From: an uncultured Pantoea sp.
Lineage (GTDB): Bacteria > Pseudomonadota > Gammaproteobacteria > Enterobacterales > Enterobacteriaceae
Length of the DNA stretch: 44,334 nucleotides
Reading direction: 5' to 3'
Assembly (NCBI GenBank): GCA_913775175.1
Contig: CAJYKU010000042.1
Coordinates: 1 to 44,334 of the forward strand
The stretch's first letter is position 1. Every line of letters starts with the position of its first letter. The notes below the pieces were generated by a model. The model ran no database searches. It was not told the DNA's origin and saw nothing but the letters and a program-made list of their open reading frames with translations. Of this stretch, positions 35,974 through 44,334 are shown one piece after another. A program made the translations under genes and the position numbers.

Positions 35974-36461
35974 TCTATTTTCATCGTTACTATCCTGTCG
36001 ATGTGATCAACGGCCCCGGCACACGCTGCACGCTGTTTGTCTCTGGCTGTGAACATCATTGCCGCGGCTGCTATAACCAGAGCACCTGGCGCATCGATTC
36101 CGGTACGGTTTTTACCATCCAGCTTGAAGAGCAGCTGATTGCCGATCTGAATGATACGCAAATCCCGCGTCAGGGGCTGTCACTGAGTGGCGGCGATCCG
36201 TTGCATCCGCACAATGTGCCGTATATTCGCCGGCTGGTACAGCGCGTAAAGCGCGACTGTCCCGGTAAGGATATCTGGCTCTGGACCGGCTATGAATTAG
36301 CAGAACTCAGCGCCGCACAGCAGGCGGTGCTGCCCTATATCGACGTGCTGGTTGATGGGCGTTTTATCGCGGCTGAACATGATCCGCAGCTGCTCTGGCG
36401 CGGTAGCCGCAATCAGAAAATCTGGTGGTTACACCAGCCGCAGCCGGATCAGATGAATTGA
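35970..36461 (+). CDS. nrdG: NrdG, anaerobic ribonucleotide reductase activase
   Basis: A 163-residue radical SAM enzyme that generates the glycyl radical on NrdD. The CX3CX2C cluster motif is CEHHCRGC, following GPGTRCTLFVSG, with the SAM-binding SLSGGDPLHP downstream. The ATG overlaps the nrdD stop (ATGA), so the two are translationally coupled. The C-terminus DPQLLWRGSRNQKIWWL is typical. It is the last gene of the E. coli 96-minute block here. Confidence 0.96.
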   Translation: MIYFHRYYPVDVINGPGTRCTLFVSGCEHHCRGCYNQSTWRIDSGTVFTIQLEEQLIADLNDTQIPRQGLSLSGGDPLHPHNVPYIRRLVQRVKRDCPGKDIWLWTGYELAELSAAQQAVLPYIDVLVDGRFIAAEHDPQLLWRGSRNQKIWWLHQPQPDQMN

Positions 36462-36563
36462 AACATTGTGCCGCCCGGCTTGCGTTTCAGGTATTAGCGT
36501 CCAGACTTGTCAGGTCACTCATGCAACGAACTTTCTGTTCGTGAATCACATGGAGAAGAGAAG

Positions 36564-37085
36564 ATGGGCAAGAAAATCGCAGTGCTGATCACCGATGAGT
36601 TTGAGGATTCTGAGTTTACTTCACCAGCAGATGCTTATACAAAAGCGGGTCACGAAGTGGTGACCATTGAAATGCAGGCGGGAAAAACCGTAACCGGCAA
36701 ACAGGGCGACGCGAAGATTACTATCGATAAAGATATCGATAGCGTCAGCGCTGCTGAGTTTGATGCGCTGCTGCTGCCGGGCGGCCACTCACCTGATGCG
36801 CTGCGTGGCGACGATCGTTTTGTTAACTTTACCAAAGAGTTTGTTGCCAGCGGCAAACCCATTTTTGCTATCTGTCACGGGCCGCAGCTGCTGATCAGCG
36901 CCAACGGCGTGCGCGGTCGCAAAATGACCAGCGTCAAAGCGATCGCCATCGATCTGCGTAATGCCGGAGCTGATTTTTATGACAAAGAGGTGGTTGTGGA
37001 TGATGACAAGCTGGTCACCAGCCGTACTCCGGAAGATTTGCCCGCGTTTAATCGCGAATCGCTGCGTATTCTGAGCGCGTCCTGA
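36564..37085 (+). CDS. yhbO: YhbO, DJ-1/PfpI superfamily stress protein
   Basis: A 173-residue protein of the DJ-1/PfpI superfamily. The nucleophile elbow FAICHGPQLL holds Cys104, the E. coli position, and Glu13/Glu16-type partners lie in TDEFEDSEF. It has been described as a stress-protective protein and as a protein/nucleotide deglycase for glyoxal adducts; the latter is debated. An upstream ATG at 36507 is open, but AGAAGAG before 36564 and likeness to E. coli support the latter. It starts the yhb block, which in E. coli lies far from nrdDG. Confidence 0.93.
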   Translation: MGKKIAVLITDEFEDSEFTSPADAYTKAGHEVVTIEMQAGKTVTGKQGDAKITIDKDIDSVSAAEFDALLLPGGHSPDALRGDDRFVNFTKEFVASGKPIFAICHGPQLLISANGVRGRKMTSVKAIAIDLRNAGADFYDKEVVVDDDKLVTSRTPEDLPAFNRESLRILSAS

Positions 37086-37134
37086 GGCTGTACGGGGCAT
37101 CTCGCCTGCCCTGACTGAAACAGGATTTAGCACG

Positions 37135-37158
37135 CAGGAACCTCTGTGCGTTCCTGCG
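37135..37158. terminator. Hairpin between convergent yhbO and yhbP
   Basis: GCAGGAAC (37135-37142) pairs with GTTCCTGC (37151-37158) over an eight-base loop. There is no T-run, but its place between two convergent stops suggests a terminator role. Confidence 0.5.
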
Positions 37159-37159
37159 G

Positions 37160-37576
37160 CTATTCGCGCTGCCAGATAATTTTGCTGCCAAATCCCAGTG
37201 TATTATCGGTCATTTTCAGTTCGCTTATTTTCAGCTGCCAGAGCGGAGCAACCACCTTTTTCGCCACCGGAAAACGCCGCTGATAAGCGGTCAGCGCCTG
37301 CGCATCATCACTGAGATGGATATTCCCCTGATACTGTACGCCACGCAGCAGCGCAACACGTTTTGGCTGGCCATTGATCGTGCCTGCCACCCGCGCATTG
37401 CGCAGCATCAGCTCACCATGCCGCGTTTGTGTGTCGCTCATCAGCCAGAATGCCATGCGCTTCTCGTCAAACAGATAAAAACAGTTGGCGCACCAGAGTT
37501 CGCCCTCCGCGCTGGCGCAGACCGAGAGCACATGCTGTTTTTTCAGATAGCGCAATAAATGGGAATGATCGGACAA
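37160..37576 (-). CDS. yhbP: YhbP, UPF0306 family protein
   Basis: A 138-residue protein collinear with E. coli YhbP, a split-barrel, flavin-reductase-like fold of unknown function. Common phrases are LKKQHVLSV, GELWCANCFYLFD, TRHGELM, VAGTINGQPKRVALLRGVQYQG and TDNTLGFGSKIIW. It begins with TTG at 37576, chosen because AGGGAG lies six bases upstream and the alignment to E. coli has no gap there. It converges with yhbO and is divergent from yhbQ. Confidence 0.9.
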   Translation of the reverse strand: MSDHSHLLRYLKKQHVLSVCASAEGELWCANCFYLFDEKRMAFWLMSDTQTRHGELMLRNARVAGTINGQPKRVALLRGVQYQGNIHLSDDAQALTAYQRRFPVAKKVVAPLWQLKISELKMTDNTLGFGSKIIWQRE

Positions 37577-37650
37577 AGGTTGCTCCCTGGAGAGATAGCC
37601 GCGAACGTGCCGGCACGTTACACTGCCTCTGCTCTGTATTGAGGTAAAAG

Positions 37651-37938
37651 ATGGAACATAACTGGCAGCTTTATATGCTGCAAACCGCAGCCGGGATGAT
37701 CTACACCGGCATTACCACCGATGTGACGCGCCGGCTGCAACAGCATCAGCAGGGACGTGGTGCACGAGCGCTGCGCGGCAAAGGGCCGCTCACGCTGATG
37801 TTTCACTGTGCCGCGGGCGATCGCGCTGCGGCCTCTCGCCTGGAGTACCGGGTCAAACAGCTTAGCCGTACGCGCAAACTGCTGCTGATTGCGCAACAGC
37901 CACCCTGTCTGCCAGCCTGGCTTACTCAGCATGATTGA
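37651..37938 (+). CDS. yhbQ: YhbQ, GIY-YIG domain protein
   Basis: A 95-residue single-domain GIY-YIG protein. The strand-turn motif appears as [28 protein letters not shown], in which the GIY and YIG positions are varied (MLQ, YTG), as in this UPF0213/YhbQ subfamily. [14 protein letters not shown] follows and then the catalytic Glu in [13 protein letters not shown]. coli YhbQ has been linked to DNA nicking in vitro. Its end overlaps the yhbS end on the other strand by 17 bases. Confidence 0.92.
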   Translation: MEHNWQLYMLQTAAGMIYTGITTDVTRRLQQHQQGRGARALRGKGPLTLMFHCAAGDRAAASRLEYRVKQLSRTRKLLLIAQQPPCLPAWLTQHD

Positions 37939-38428
37939 AGGGCGCAGAAAAAGCGACCAGCCCTTCTGCACCGTTAAATGCATCGTCTGCCAGCTTATAA
38001 ACCTGAAATGCCGCTTCGCTGCCAGGCCAGCGGCAGTGCAGCCCGTGACGTGCCGCAGGTTCAAATCCCAGCGGATGATAAAATGCAGGATCGCCCAGCA
38101 CCACAACAGCGCTGTAGCTGAACTCATTCAGAGAATCGAGTGCCTCATACACCAGCTGTTTTGCAATACCCTGCTTCTGCACCGAGCGATCCACCGCCAG
38201 CGGTGCCAGCGCAACCCAGTTGCGATCCTCACCCTGCAGCATCACCGGACTAAAGGCCGCATAGCCCAGTACCTGTCCTTCATCATCGGTTGCCACCACG
38301 CCCAGCGTGAGCAATCCATCCTCACGCAGCTGCTGTACCAGCTCAGCTTCTGCGGCGGTGGCAAAACTGCGTTTTAACAGACTGTCGATGCCGGCAGCAT
38401 CAACACCAATTTCAGTACGAATTAACAT
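37922..38428 (-). CDS. yhbS: YhbS, GNAT family acetyltransferase
   Basis: A 168-residue GNAT acetyltransferase collinear with E. coli Yhb[27 protein letters not shown] holds the acetyl-CoA pyrophosphate loop (QKQGIA), and [18 protein letters not shown] is a family hallmark. Its substrate is not established. The ATG overlaps the ubiT stop by seven bases, so the two are cotranscribed. Confidence 0.93.
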   Translation of the reverse strand: MLIRTEIGVDAAGIDSLLKRSFATAAEAELVQQLREDGLLTLGVVATDDEGQVLGYAAFSPVMLQGEDRNWVALAPLAVDRSVQKQGIAKQLVYEALDSLNEFSYSAVVVLGDPAFYHPLGFEPAARHGLHCRWPGSEAAFQVYKLADDAFNGAEGLVAFSAPFNHAE

Positions 38429-38946
38429 GGCATCCCCGTGCGCGACGCAGTATCCTGCGCCTTCTGTTTCATTTCTGCCTCAGCCAGAGCAGCCAGCTGC
38501 TGTAATCCTGCACGTAATGGAGCAGGCATTGCAGCAGGCTCAAGTGCATCCATCAGGTTTTTTACCTCCAGCCCCAGCTCTGTGTCACCCTCAATCACCA
38601 GACGGCGCTGAAAGAACAGCGTATCGGGATCCGCTCTGCATGCTGCCACCAGTAGCAGATCGCTGGCTTCAGCGCGAAACCAGACATCGGCTTCAGCATC
38701 AGGCAACACGACCAGACGGCTTGCCTGTAGCGTGGTGATCCAGCGCAGATTAATATCTGTAATCTCAATCCCCAGGCAACGTCCTTGCAGAAAGTCTAAC
38801 TCACCTTCGCCCAAAGCATGATGAAATTGCCAGTTTAAGAGTTGCTGCAGAACGGATTTTTTTACGCTGAATGGTGCAAAAGCTAGCGGTAACGTCAGAA
38901 AACGGGAGGCATTTTTCAGTAACTGGTGGCGTACATGCACAAACAT
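38422..38946 (-). CDS. ubiT: UbiT (YhbT), SCP2-type accessory factor for oxygen-independent ubiquinone synthesis
   Basis: A 174-residue sterol-carrier-protein-2-like protein, the E. coli length. UbiT carries or presents the lipid intermediate in the O2-independent ubiquinone pathway, the counterpart of UbiJ. Family parts include FLTLPLAFAPFSVKKSVLQQLLN, WQFHHALGEGELDFLQGR and RRLVIEGDTELGLEVKNLMDALE. It is divergent from ubiUV with a 205-base region between them, the arrangement known in E. coli. Confidence 0.94.
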   Translation of the reverse strand: MFVHVRHQLLKNASRFLTLPLAFAPFSVKKSVLQQLLNWQFHHALGEGELDFLQGRCLGIEITDINLRWITTLQASRLVVLPDAEADVWFRAEASDLLLVAACRADPDTLFFQRRLVIEGDTELGLEVKNLMDALEPAAMPAPLRAGLQQLAALAEAEMKQKAQDTASRTGMPC

Positions 38947-39077
38947 ACTCGCTTTTTCCCTTTAAAAAATGTTCTTTATTTTGCCATATCTCCACTCTCT
39001 CACTACCACTGAGATCAAGAAAGCCGCAACCAGCGCGTATAAATAATCGCCAGACAGCCGCAGCATTTCCACTTTCA

Positions 39078-39091
39078 TTGCCTTATATCAA
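39078..39091 (+). promoter_or_regulatory. Candidate FNR site in the ubiT-ubiU divergent region
   Basis: TTGCC-TTAT-ATCAA matches eight of ten fixed positions of the FNR consensus. It lies 61-74 bases before the ubiU start, at a distance suitable for activation. FNR control of ubiUV is established in E. coli; the site here is inferred from the match alone. Confidence 0.4.
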
Positions 39092-39151
39092 CATGACCAC
39101 GCCTGCACTTATCCAGACTCGGCAGCTGTTCTGTTTTGCGGAGATCATGAT

Positions 39152-40147
39152 ATGGAGCTGCTCTGTCCCGCAGGTAATCTGCCTGCGCTGAAATCAGCAG
39201 TGGAGTGTGGCGCTGATGCGGTTTATCTCGGCCTGAAAGACGATACCAACGCCCGCCACTTCGCCGGGCTCAATTTTACTGATAAAAAACTGGCGGAGGC
39301 GGCATCCCTTCTGCACAAGCGGCAGCGCAAGTTACATGTGGCTATCAACACCTTTGCTCATCCCGACGGCATACAGCGCTGGCAGCGCGCTATTGATATC
39401 GCAGCGCAGAATGGCGCGGATGCATTGATCCTTGCCGATATCGCCACGCTGGAATATGCCGCCAGCCGCTATCCGCAGCTGGAACGTCATCTCTCGGTTC
39501 AGGCTTCTGCCACAAACCTGCAGGCGATCCACTTCTATCATCGTCACTTTCAGCTTAGCCGGGTGGTATTACCGCGCGTGCTCTCACTCCATCAGGTAAA
39601 ACAGCTGGCCCGTGAAACCCCGGTACCGCTGGAGGTGTTTGCTTTTGGCAGCCTGTGCATTATGGCCGAGGGGCGCTGTTATCTCTCATCGTGGCTGACG
39701 GGTGAGTCACCCAATAGCGCAGGCGCCTGCTCGCCTGCGAAATATGTGCGCTGGCAGCGTACACCACAGGGTATGGCATCGCGTCTTAATGACGTGCTGA
39801 TTGATTGTTACGATGCAACAGAAAACGCAGGCTATCCGACGCTTTGCAAAGGACGTTATGACGTTGATAAGCGACGTTATCACGTGCTGGAAGAGCCGGT
39901 CAGCCTCAATACGCTGGGGCTGCTGCCAGCACTGCTAAAGGCTGGGGTTGCTTCAGTAAAAATTGAAGGCCGTCAGCGAAGCCCGGCTTACGTTGCTCAG
40001 GTGACGCGTGTCTGGCGTCAGGCGATCGATCTCTGCAGGCAGGATCCGCAGGCGTTCGCAGTTAAACCCGCCTGGATGCAGGCGCTGAGTGAGCTGGCAG
40101 AGGGAAGCCAGACCACACTGGGGGCGTATCATCGTGAATGGCAATAA
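39152..40147 (+). CDS. ubiU: UbiU (YhbU), peptidase U32 family, anaerobic ubiquinone hydroxylation
   Basis: A 331-residue U32-family protein. With UbiV it forms a heterodimer carrying 4Fe-4S clusters that hydroxylates ubiquinone precursors without O2, using prephenate as oxygen donor. The four cluster ligands are at Cys169, Cys176, Cys193 and Cys232 (in FGSLCIMAEGRC, GACSPAK and TLCKGRY), exactly the E. coli numbering. MELLCPAGNLPALKSAVECG opens the protein and SVKIEGRQRSPAYVAQV is the U32 signature. Confidence 0.96.
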   Translation: MELLCPAGNLPALKSAVECGADAVYLGLKDDTNARHFAGLNFTDKKLAEAASLLHKRQRKLHVAINTFAHPDGIQRWQRAIDIAAQNGADALILADIATLEYAASRYPQLERHLSVQASATNLQAIHFYHRHFQLSRVVLPRVLSLHQVKQLARETPVPLEVFAFGSLCIMAEGRCYLSSWLTGESPNSAGACSPAKYVRWQRTPQGMASRLNDVLIDCYDATENAGYPTLCKGRYDVDKRRYHVLEEPVSLNTLGLLPALLKAGVASVKIEGRQRSPAYVAQVTRVWRQAIDLCRQDPQAFAVKPAWMQALSELAEGSQTTLGAYHREWQ

Positions 40148-40157
40148 AGAGAGAGCG

Positions 40158-41033
40158 ATGAGATATACCCTTGGCCCGGTGCTCTGGTACTGGCCTGCTG
40201 ACAGATTACGGGCGTTTTATCAGCAGGCGGCGCAGAGCAGCGCCTCTGTAATTTATCTGGGTGAAAGCGTCTGCAGTAAACGCCGCGCTGTTCGCTTTGG
40301 TGAATGGATGGAGATGGCGCGGTTACTGGCACACAGCGGCAAGCAGGTGGTGCTCAGCACACTGGCGCTGCTGCAATCGCCCTCTGAAATCAGCGAATTG
40401 CGCCGTTATGTAGAAAACGGTGAATTTATGCTGGAGGCAAATGATATCGGCACAGTGAATATGGTCTCTGAGCGACGCCTGCCTTTTGTCGCCGGGTCAG
40501 CGCTGAATATTTATAATGCTGAAACCCTGCAGCTGCTGCTGAAAGAGGGAATGATGCGCTGGTGTACCCCTGTGGAGATGTCACGCGACAGATTGCAGCA
40601 GCTACTGGAACAGTGTGATAGCGTCCGGCATCATTTTGAGGTGGAAGTTACCGGCTATGGTCATCTGCCGCTGGCACTTTCAGCTCGCTGCTTTACCGCC
40701 CGCTCAGAGAATCGGGCGAAAGATAATTGTGAAACCTGCTGTCAGCACTATCCGGCAGGCCGGCTAATGCGCTCACAGGAGGGGGAGTCTCTCTTTGTGC
40801 TCAACGGCATTCAGACGCTGAGCAGCAATTGCTATAATCTTGGTAACGATCTGTGCGGAATGCGCGGCTGGGTCGATCTGCTTCGTCTGCTGCCCCGTGA
40901 TGAACATACGCTGACACTGATTGAGCGCTTTCGGGCCAACGAAACAGGCACTGCCCCACTACTGCTGGAGCCTGGGCGCGACTGTAACGGCTACTGGCGA
41001 AATATAGCAGGAATGGCGCTGAAAAATGGTTAA
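40158..41033 (+). CDS. ubiV: UbiV (YhbV), partner of UbiU
   Basis: A 291-residue U32-like protein. The cluster ligands are Cys39 (in LGESVCSKRR) and Cys178, Cys191 and Cys195 (in SARCFTARS and NCETCCQHYP), matching E. coli after a two-residue shift. The ATG at 40158 lies 10 bases after the ubiU stop with GAGAGAG upstream; a longer frame from 40089 overlaps ubiU and is rejected. Both partners are present with all ligands, so the O2-independent quinone pathway should work here, given UbiT encoded divergently. Confidence 0.95.
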   Translation: MRYTLGPVLWYWPADRLRAFYQQAAQSSASVIYLGESVCSKRRAVRFGEWMEMARLLAHSGKQVVLSTLALLQSPSEISELRRYVENGEFMLEANDIGTVNMVSERRLPFVAGSALNIYNAETLQLLLKEGMMRWCTPVEMSRDRLQQLLEQCDSVRHHFEVEVTGYGHLPLALSARCFTARSENRAKDNCETCCQHYPAGRLMRSQEGESLFVLNGIQTLSSNCYNLGNDLCGMRGWVDLLRLLPRDEHTLTLIERFRANETGTAPLLLEPGRDCNGYWRNIAGMALKNG

Positions 41034-41150
41034 TAAAGGCACAATCCGGCTATATTACTCTCCTTATAGCAGTTCTAATATAAGTAATATTACGTAATAG
41101 TGATAGCCGCAGGCTGCATACCGCCTGCGCTATTATTTGCTGGAGTTGCC

Positions 41151-42161
41151 ATGCCTGATAAAAAACCTGTTCGCCTGTCCGTGCTGGATCTGGCTCCTAT
41201 TCCGCAAGGCTCATCAGCCCGTGATGCCTTCCATAATTCACTGGCGCTGGCGCGTCAGGCGGAGGCGCTGGGTTTCCATCGCTACTGGCTCGCGGAGCAC
41301 CACAATATGACCGGTATTGCCAGCGCGGCGACCTCAGTATTGATTGGCTATCTGGCTGCCAATACCGAAACGCTGCGGCTTGGCTCCGGCGGTATCATGT
41401 TACCTAACCATGCACCGCTGGTGATTGCTGAACAGTTTGGCACTCTGGAGTCACTCTATCCGGGCCGTATTGATCTGGGTCTGGGCCGTGCACCAGGGTC
41501 CGATCAACGCACCATGATGGCGCTGCGTCGCCATCTCTCCAGCGCCCAGGCTGACAGCTTCCCGGAAGATGTGGCTGAACTTCTGCGCTGGTTTGATGCT
41601 GAACCGGGTGAGCAGCATGCGGTAGAGCCGGTGCCCGGACTGGGTCTGAAAATTCCGGTCTGGCTGCTGGGTTCAAGCCTCTACAGCGCCCAGCTGGCGG
41701 CAAAGCTGGGGCTGCCATTTGCCTTTGCATCACATTTTGCACCCGATCAGTTGCTGAACGCGCTGCACCTCTATCGCGAAAAATTCCAGCCCTCGGCGCG
41801 GCTGGCGAAGCCTTACGCCATGGTGTGCGTGAATGTCGTGGCCGCAGAGAGTGATCGTGATGCCCGCTTCCTGTTTACCTCTATGCAGCAGCAGTTTATT
41901 AACCTGCGTCGCGGCAAGCCTGGCCCTCTGCCGGCACCGGTTGAGAATATGGATAACCTCTGGTCGCCTACCGAGCAGTATGGCGTGCAGCAGGCATTGA
42001 GCATGTCGATCGTTGGCGATAGCGATAAAGTACAGCAGGGGCTGGCAGCGCTGCAGCGTGAAACCCAGGCGGATGAGATTATGGTTAACGGTCAAATCTT
42101 CGACTCCGCAGCACGTCTGCACTCCTTCAGACTGGCGATGGAAGCCGCTAACCGACTGTAA
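41151..42161 (+). CDS. yhbW: YhbW, luciferase-like flavin monooxygenase
   Basis: A 336-residue protein of the bacterial luciferase-like superfamily. [40 protein letters not shown] opens the barrel, followed by [42 protein letters not shown], both typical of the type 1 subgroup. The start at 41151 (TGGAG upstream) is chosen over a frame beginning at 41100. E. coli YhbW has no settled substrate; it is likely an FMNH2-dependent oxygenase. It follows ubiV by about 117 bases and is probably a separate unit. Confidence 0.92.
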   Translation: MPDKKPVRLSVLDLAPIPQGSSARDAFHNSLALARQAEALGFHRYWLAEHHNMTGIASAATSVLIGYLAANTETLRLGSGGIMLPNHAPLVIAEQFGTLESLYPGRIDLGLGRAPGSDQRTMMALRRHLSSAQADSFPEDVAELLRWFDAEPGEQHAVEPVPGLGLKIPVWLLGSSLYSAQLAAKLGLPFAFASHFAPDQLLNALHLYREKFQPSARLAKPYAMVCVNVVAAESDRDARFLFTSMQQQFINLRRGKPGPLPAPVENMDNLWSPTEQYGVQQALSMSIVGDSDKVQQGLAALQRETQADEIMVNGQIFDSAARLHSFRLAMEAANRL

Positions 42162-42180
42162 CCGGCAGCGGATATGCAGC

Positions 42181-42208
42181 AAAAAGGGACGCCCGGGCGT
42201 CCCTTTTT
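42181..42208. terminator. Perfectly palindromic bidirectional terminator after yhbW
   Basis: A 28-base perfect palindrome, AAAAAGGGACGCCC paired with its complement, forms a GC stem flanked by A-run and T-run, suited to ending transcripts from both sides. It lies 20 bases after the yhbW stop. Confidence 0.9.
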
Positions 42209-42317
42209 ATTTACTGCTCCGCATTAATTATCCGGTGAAGTGCCTCTTTGCAGCGCACCTGATAACCTCCATGCATAGCTGACCTGTGCCTTTAGCACCA
42301 GTCAGAATCACGCATAA

Positions 42318-42345
42318 AAAAAGGGACGCTTACGCGTCCCTTTTT
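42318..42345. terminator. Second bidirectional terminator, beside the deaD stop
   Basis: AAAAAGGGACGC (42318-42329) pairs with GCGTCCCTTTTT (42334-42345) over a four-base loop. The stem is the same 12 base pairs as in the terminator 137 bases to the left. It lies 20 bases beyond the deaD stop on the minus strand. Confidence 0.9.
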
Positions 42346-42364
42346 ACTGCTTAGCAGTTAGCTA

Positions 42365-44236
42365 TCAGGCATCACGACGACGTGAAGTGCCCTCTTCGCG
42401 ACGTGGTCCACGACCACCTTCACGGCTGAAGCGTCCGCCTTCACGGCCACCTTCACGACGCTCAGAGAAGCGACGCGGAGCACCTTCACCACGTGGTGCA
42501 CCATCACGACCACCACGGCGCTCGCCGCCGAAGTCACGACCGCCGCCACGACGTTCGTTAGGCTGTGCATCACCCAGCAGCTGCATATTCATCGGTTTGT
42601 TCAGAATACGCGTACGCGTGAAGTGCTGCAGAACCTCGCCCGGCATACCTTTCGGCAGCTCAATAGTGGAGTGGGTACCAAACAGCTTGATGTTACCGAT
42701 ATAACGGCTGCTGATATCGCCTTCGTTAGCAATCGCACCAACGATGTGACGAACTTCTACACCATCATCACGGCCAACTTCAATGCGATAGAGCTGCATT
42801 TCGCCAACGTCACGACGCTCACGACGTGGACGATCGCCATCACGGCTGTCGCGGTCACGGCGCGGACGGTCGCCACGATCGTCGCGGTCACGGAACTCGC
42901 GACGCTGCGGACGTGGTGCATCAGCAGGAACGATAAGCGGACGCTCACCCTGAGCCATTTTCAGCAGTGCTGCGGCCAGTGTCTCGATATCCAGCTCATC
43001 TTCAGGCTGCATTTTGCTCAGCAACGCACGGTACTGATCCAGATCGCTGCTTTCCAGCTGCTGCTGGACTTTAGCGGAGAATTTAGCCAGACGACGCTGA
43101 CCCAGCAGTTCAGCATTTGGCAGCTCAACTTCCGGAATAGTCAGTTTCATGGTGCGTTCGATGTTACGCAGCAGACGACGCTCGCGGTTCTCTACGAACA
43201 GCAGTGCGCGACCAGCGCGGCCGGCACGACCAGTACGGCCGATACGGTGCACGTAAGATTCTGCATCCATCGGGATGTCATAGTTTACAACCAGGCTGAT
43301 GCGCTCAACGTCCAGACCACGTGCCGCAACGTCGGTTGCGATCAGAATATCCAGACGACCATCTTTTAAACGCTCCAGTGTCTGCTCACGCAGAGCCTGG
43401 TTCATATCACCATTCAGTGCTGCGCTGTTGTAGCCGCTGCGCTCCAGCGCTTCTGCCACTTCCAGCGTTGCATTTTTGGTGCGTACAAAGATGATAGCTG
43501 CATCAAAATCTTCAGCTTCAAGGAAACGTACCAGCGCTTCAGTTTTACGGCCATAGGCAGTCCAGTAAGACTGTGAAATATCCGGACGAGTAGTGATACT
43601 TGACTGGATACGTACTTCCTGTGGATCCTGCATAAAGCGTTTGGTAATACGACGGATCGCTTCCGGCATGGTGGCAGAGAACAGAGCGGTCTGATGACCT
43701 TCCGGGATCTGCGCCATGATGGTTTCAACATCTTCGATGAAGCCCATACGCAGCATTTCGTCCGCTTCGTCCAGTACCAGACCACGCAGGCTGGAGAGAT
43801 CCAGCGTACCGCGCTTCAGGTGATCCAGCAGACGGCCTGGCGTACCCACAACAATCTGTGGTCCCTGACGCAGTGCGCGCAGCTGCACGTCATAACGCTG
43901 ACCGCCATACAGGGCCACAACGTTGACGTTACGCATATGTTTAGAGAATTCTGTCATCGCTTCAGCAACCTGCACCGCCAGCTCGCGGGTTGGTGCCAGC
44001 ACCAGAATCTGTGGTGCGCGGACAGAAGGATCTACGTTGTTTAACAGCGGCAGTGAGAACGCCGCTGTTTTACCACTACCGGTCTGCGCCATACCCAGAA
44101 CATCGCGGCCCGCCAGCAGGTGAGGAATACACTCAGCCTGAATTGGGGAAGGCTTAACGTAGCCCATACCGTTCAGAGATTCGAGGATGTCGGCGTTCAG
44201 GCCCAGATCAGCAAAAGTGGTTTGAATATCAGTCAT
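42365..44236 (-). CDS. deaD: DeaD (CsdA), cold-shock DEAD-box RNA helicase
   Basis: A 623-residue RNA helicase that aids 50S ribosome assembly and mRNA decay in the cold. The motifs run in order: Q motif ([14 protein letters not shown]), I (AQTGSGKT), Ia (PTRELA), Ib ([10 protein letters not shown]), II (DEAD), III (SAT), IV (IIFVRT), V ([10 protein letters not shown]) and VI ([11 protein letters not shown]). After residue 440 come an Arg/Asp-rich linker, the RNA-recognition DbpA-like domain ([23 protein letters not shown]) and an Arg/Gly/Glu-rich tail with repeated [13 protein letters not shown] units. [12 protein letters not shown] aligns without gap to E. coli, so the start is 44236; a GTG three codons upstream is an alternative. 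Control by the long cold-shock 5' leader lies outside the window. Confidence 0.96.
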   Translation of the reverse strand: MTDIQTTFADLGLNADILESLNGMGYVKPSPIQAECIPHLLAGRDVLGMAQTGSGKTAAFSLPLLNNVDPSVRAPQILVLAPTRELAVQVAEAMTEFSKHMRNVNVVALYGGQRYDVQLRALRQGPQIVVGTPGRLLDHLKRGTLDLSSLRGLVLDEADEMLRMGFIEDVETIMAQIPEGHQTALFSATMPEAIRRITKRFMQDPQEVRIQSSITTRPDISQSYWTAYGRKTEALVRFLEAEDFDAAIIFVRTKNATLEVAEALERSGYNSAALNGDMNQALREQTLERLKDGRLDILIATDVAARGLDVERISLVVNYDIPMDAESYVHRIGRTGRAGRAGRALLFVENRERRLLRNIERTMKLTIPEVELPNAELLGQRRLAKFSAKVQQQLESSDLDQYRALLSKMQPEDELDIETLAAALLKMAQGERPLIVPADAPRPQRREFRDRDDRGDRPRRDRDSRDGDRPRRERRDVGEMQLYRIEVGRDDGVEVRHIVGAIANEGDISSRYIGNIKLFGTHSTIELPKGMPGEVLQHFTRTRILNKPMNMQLLGDAQPNERRGGGRDFGGERRGGRDGAPRGEGAPRRFSERREGGREGGRFSREGGRGPRREEGTSRRRDA

Positions 44237-44334
44237 GTAGTACACGTGCCTCTTAGATTGCGGCGGCCAGTCTACATAACTCGTCGTGAAAACTTTCAGT
44301 CATTTTCATCAAAAAGTGTGAACCGGCTCAAATT

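Overview
This is chromosomal DNA from an enterobacterium, most likely one of the Erwiniaceae (Pantoea/Erwinia type). Housekeeping genes such as pepA, valS, pyrBI, nrdDG and deaD are close to E. coli in length and motif. The genome has miaE, which E. coli K-12 lacks, and it joins two blocks that lie far apart in E. coli: leuX/yjgR/lptFG/pepA/holC/valS/argI/pyrBI/ridA/nrdDG and yhbO-yhbW/deaD. The assignment rests on gene content and protein likeness only.

Layout. Positions 1-4255 are the end of a genomic island abutting the 3' end of a tRNA-Leu(CAA) gene (leuX). The island holds a decayed IS3-family element, an intact single-chain restriction-modification protein (N6-adenine methylase fused to a BsuBI/PstI-type nuclease), a tiny basic ORF, and a stretch resembling the C4/P4-cI antisense immunity region of phages and satellites. 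The tRNA gene lacks an encoded CCA on the island side. Positions 4562-8615 hold a yjjA-like gene, an unrecognised gene, marC and an orphan peptide-type solute-binding protein.

Positions 8887-17515 are the most interesting part: a compact minus-strand cluster that looks like an undescribed class II microcin-like (or modified peptide) system. It has a 61-residue precursor with a textbook double-glycine leader, a divergent LpxL/HtrB-like acyltransferase-fold protein, a C39-peptidase ABC exporter, a MacA adaptor, a MacB pump and a NodT-type outer-membrane lipoprotein. The last five genes overlap or nearly touch. The parts suggest leader cleavage and export to the periplasm by the peptidase transporter, then expulsion through MacAB and the outer-membrane channel. 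No classical immunity gene is evident. Three short ORFs on the opposite strand next to the precursor, two of them hydrophobic, are candidates only.

From 17901 the backbone resumes: yjgR, yjiN (its 3' end and stop codon repeated three times in tandem), lptG-lptF divergent from pepA-holC-valS, yjgM, miaE, rraB, argI with two ARG boxes, pyrBI with a leader ORF and attenuator, ridA, and nrdDG with paired NrdR boxes. The yhb block follows: yhbO, yhbP, yhbQ, yhbS-ubiT divergent from ubiU-ubiV (oxygen-independent ubiquinone synthesis), yhbW, and deaD on the minus strand.
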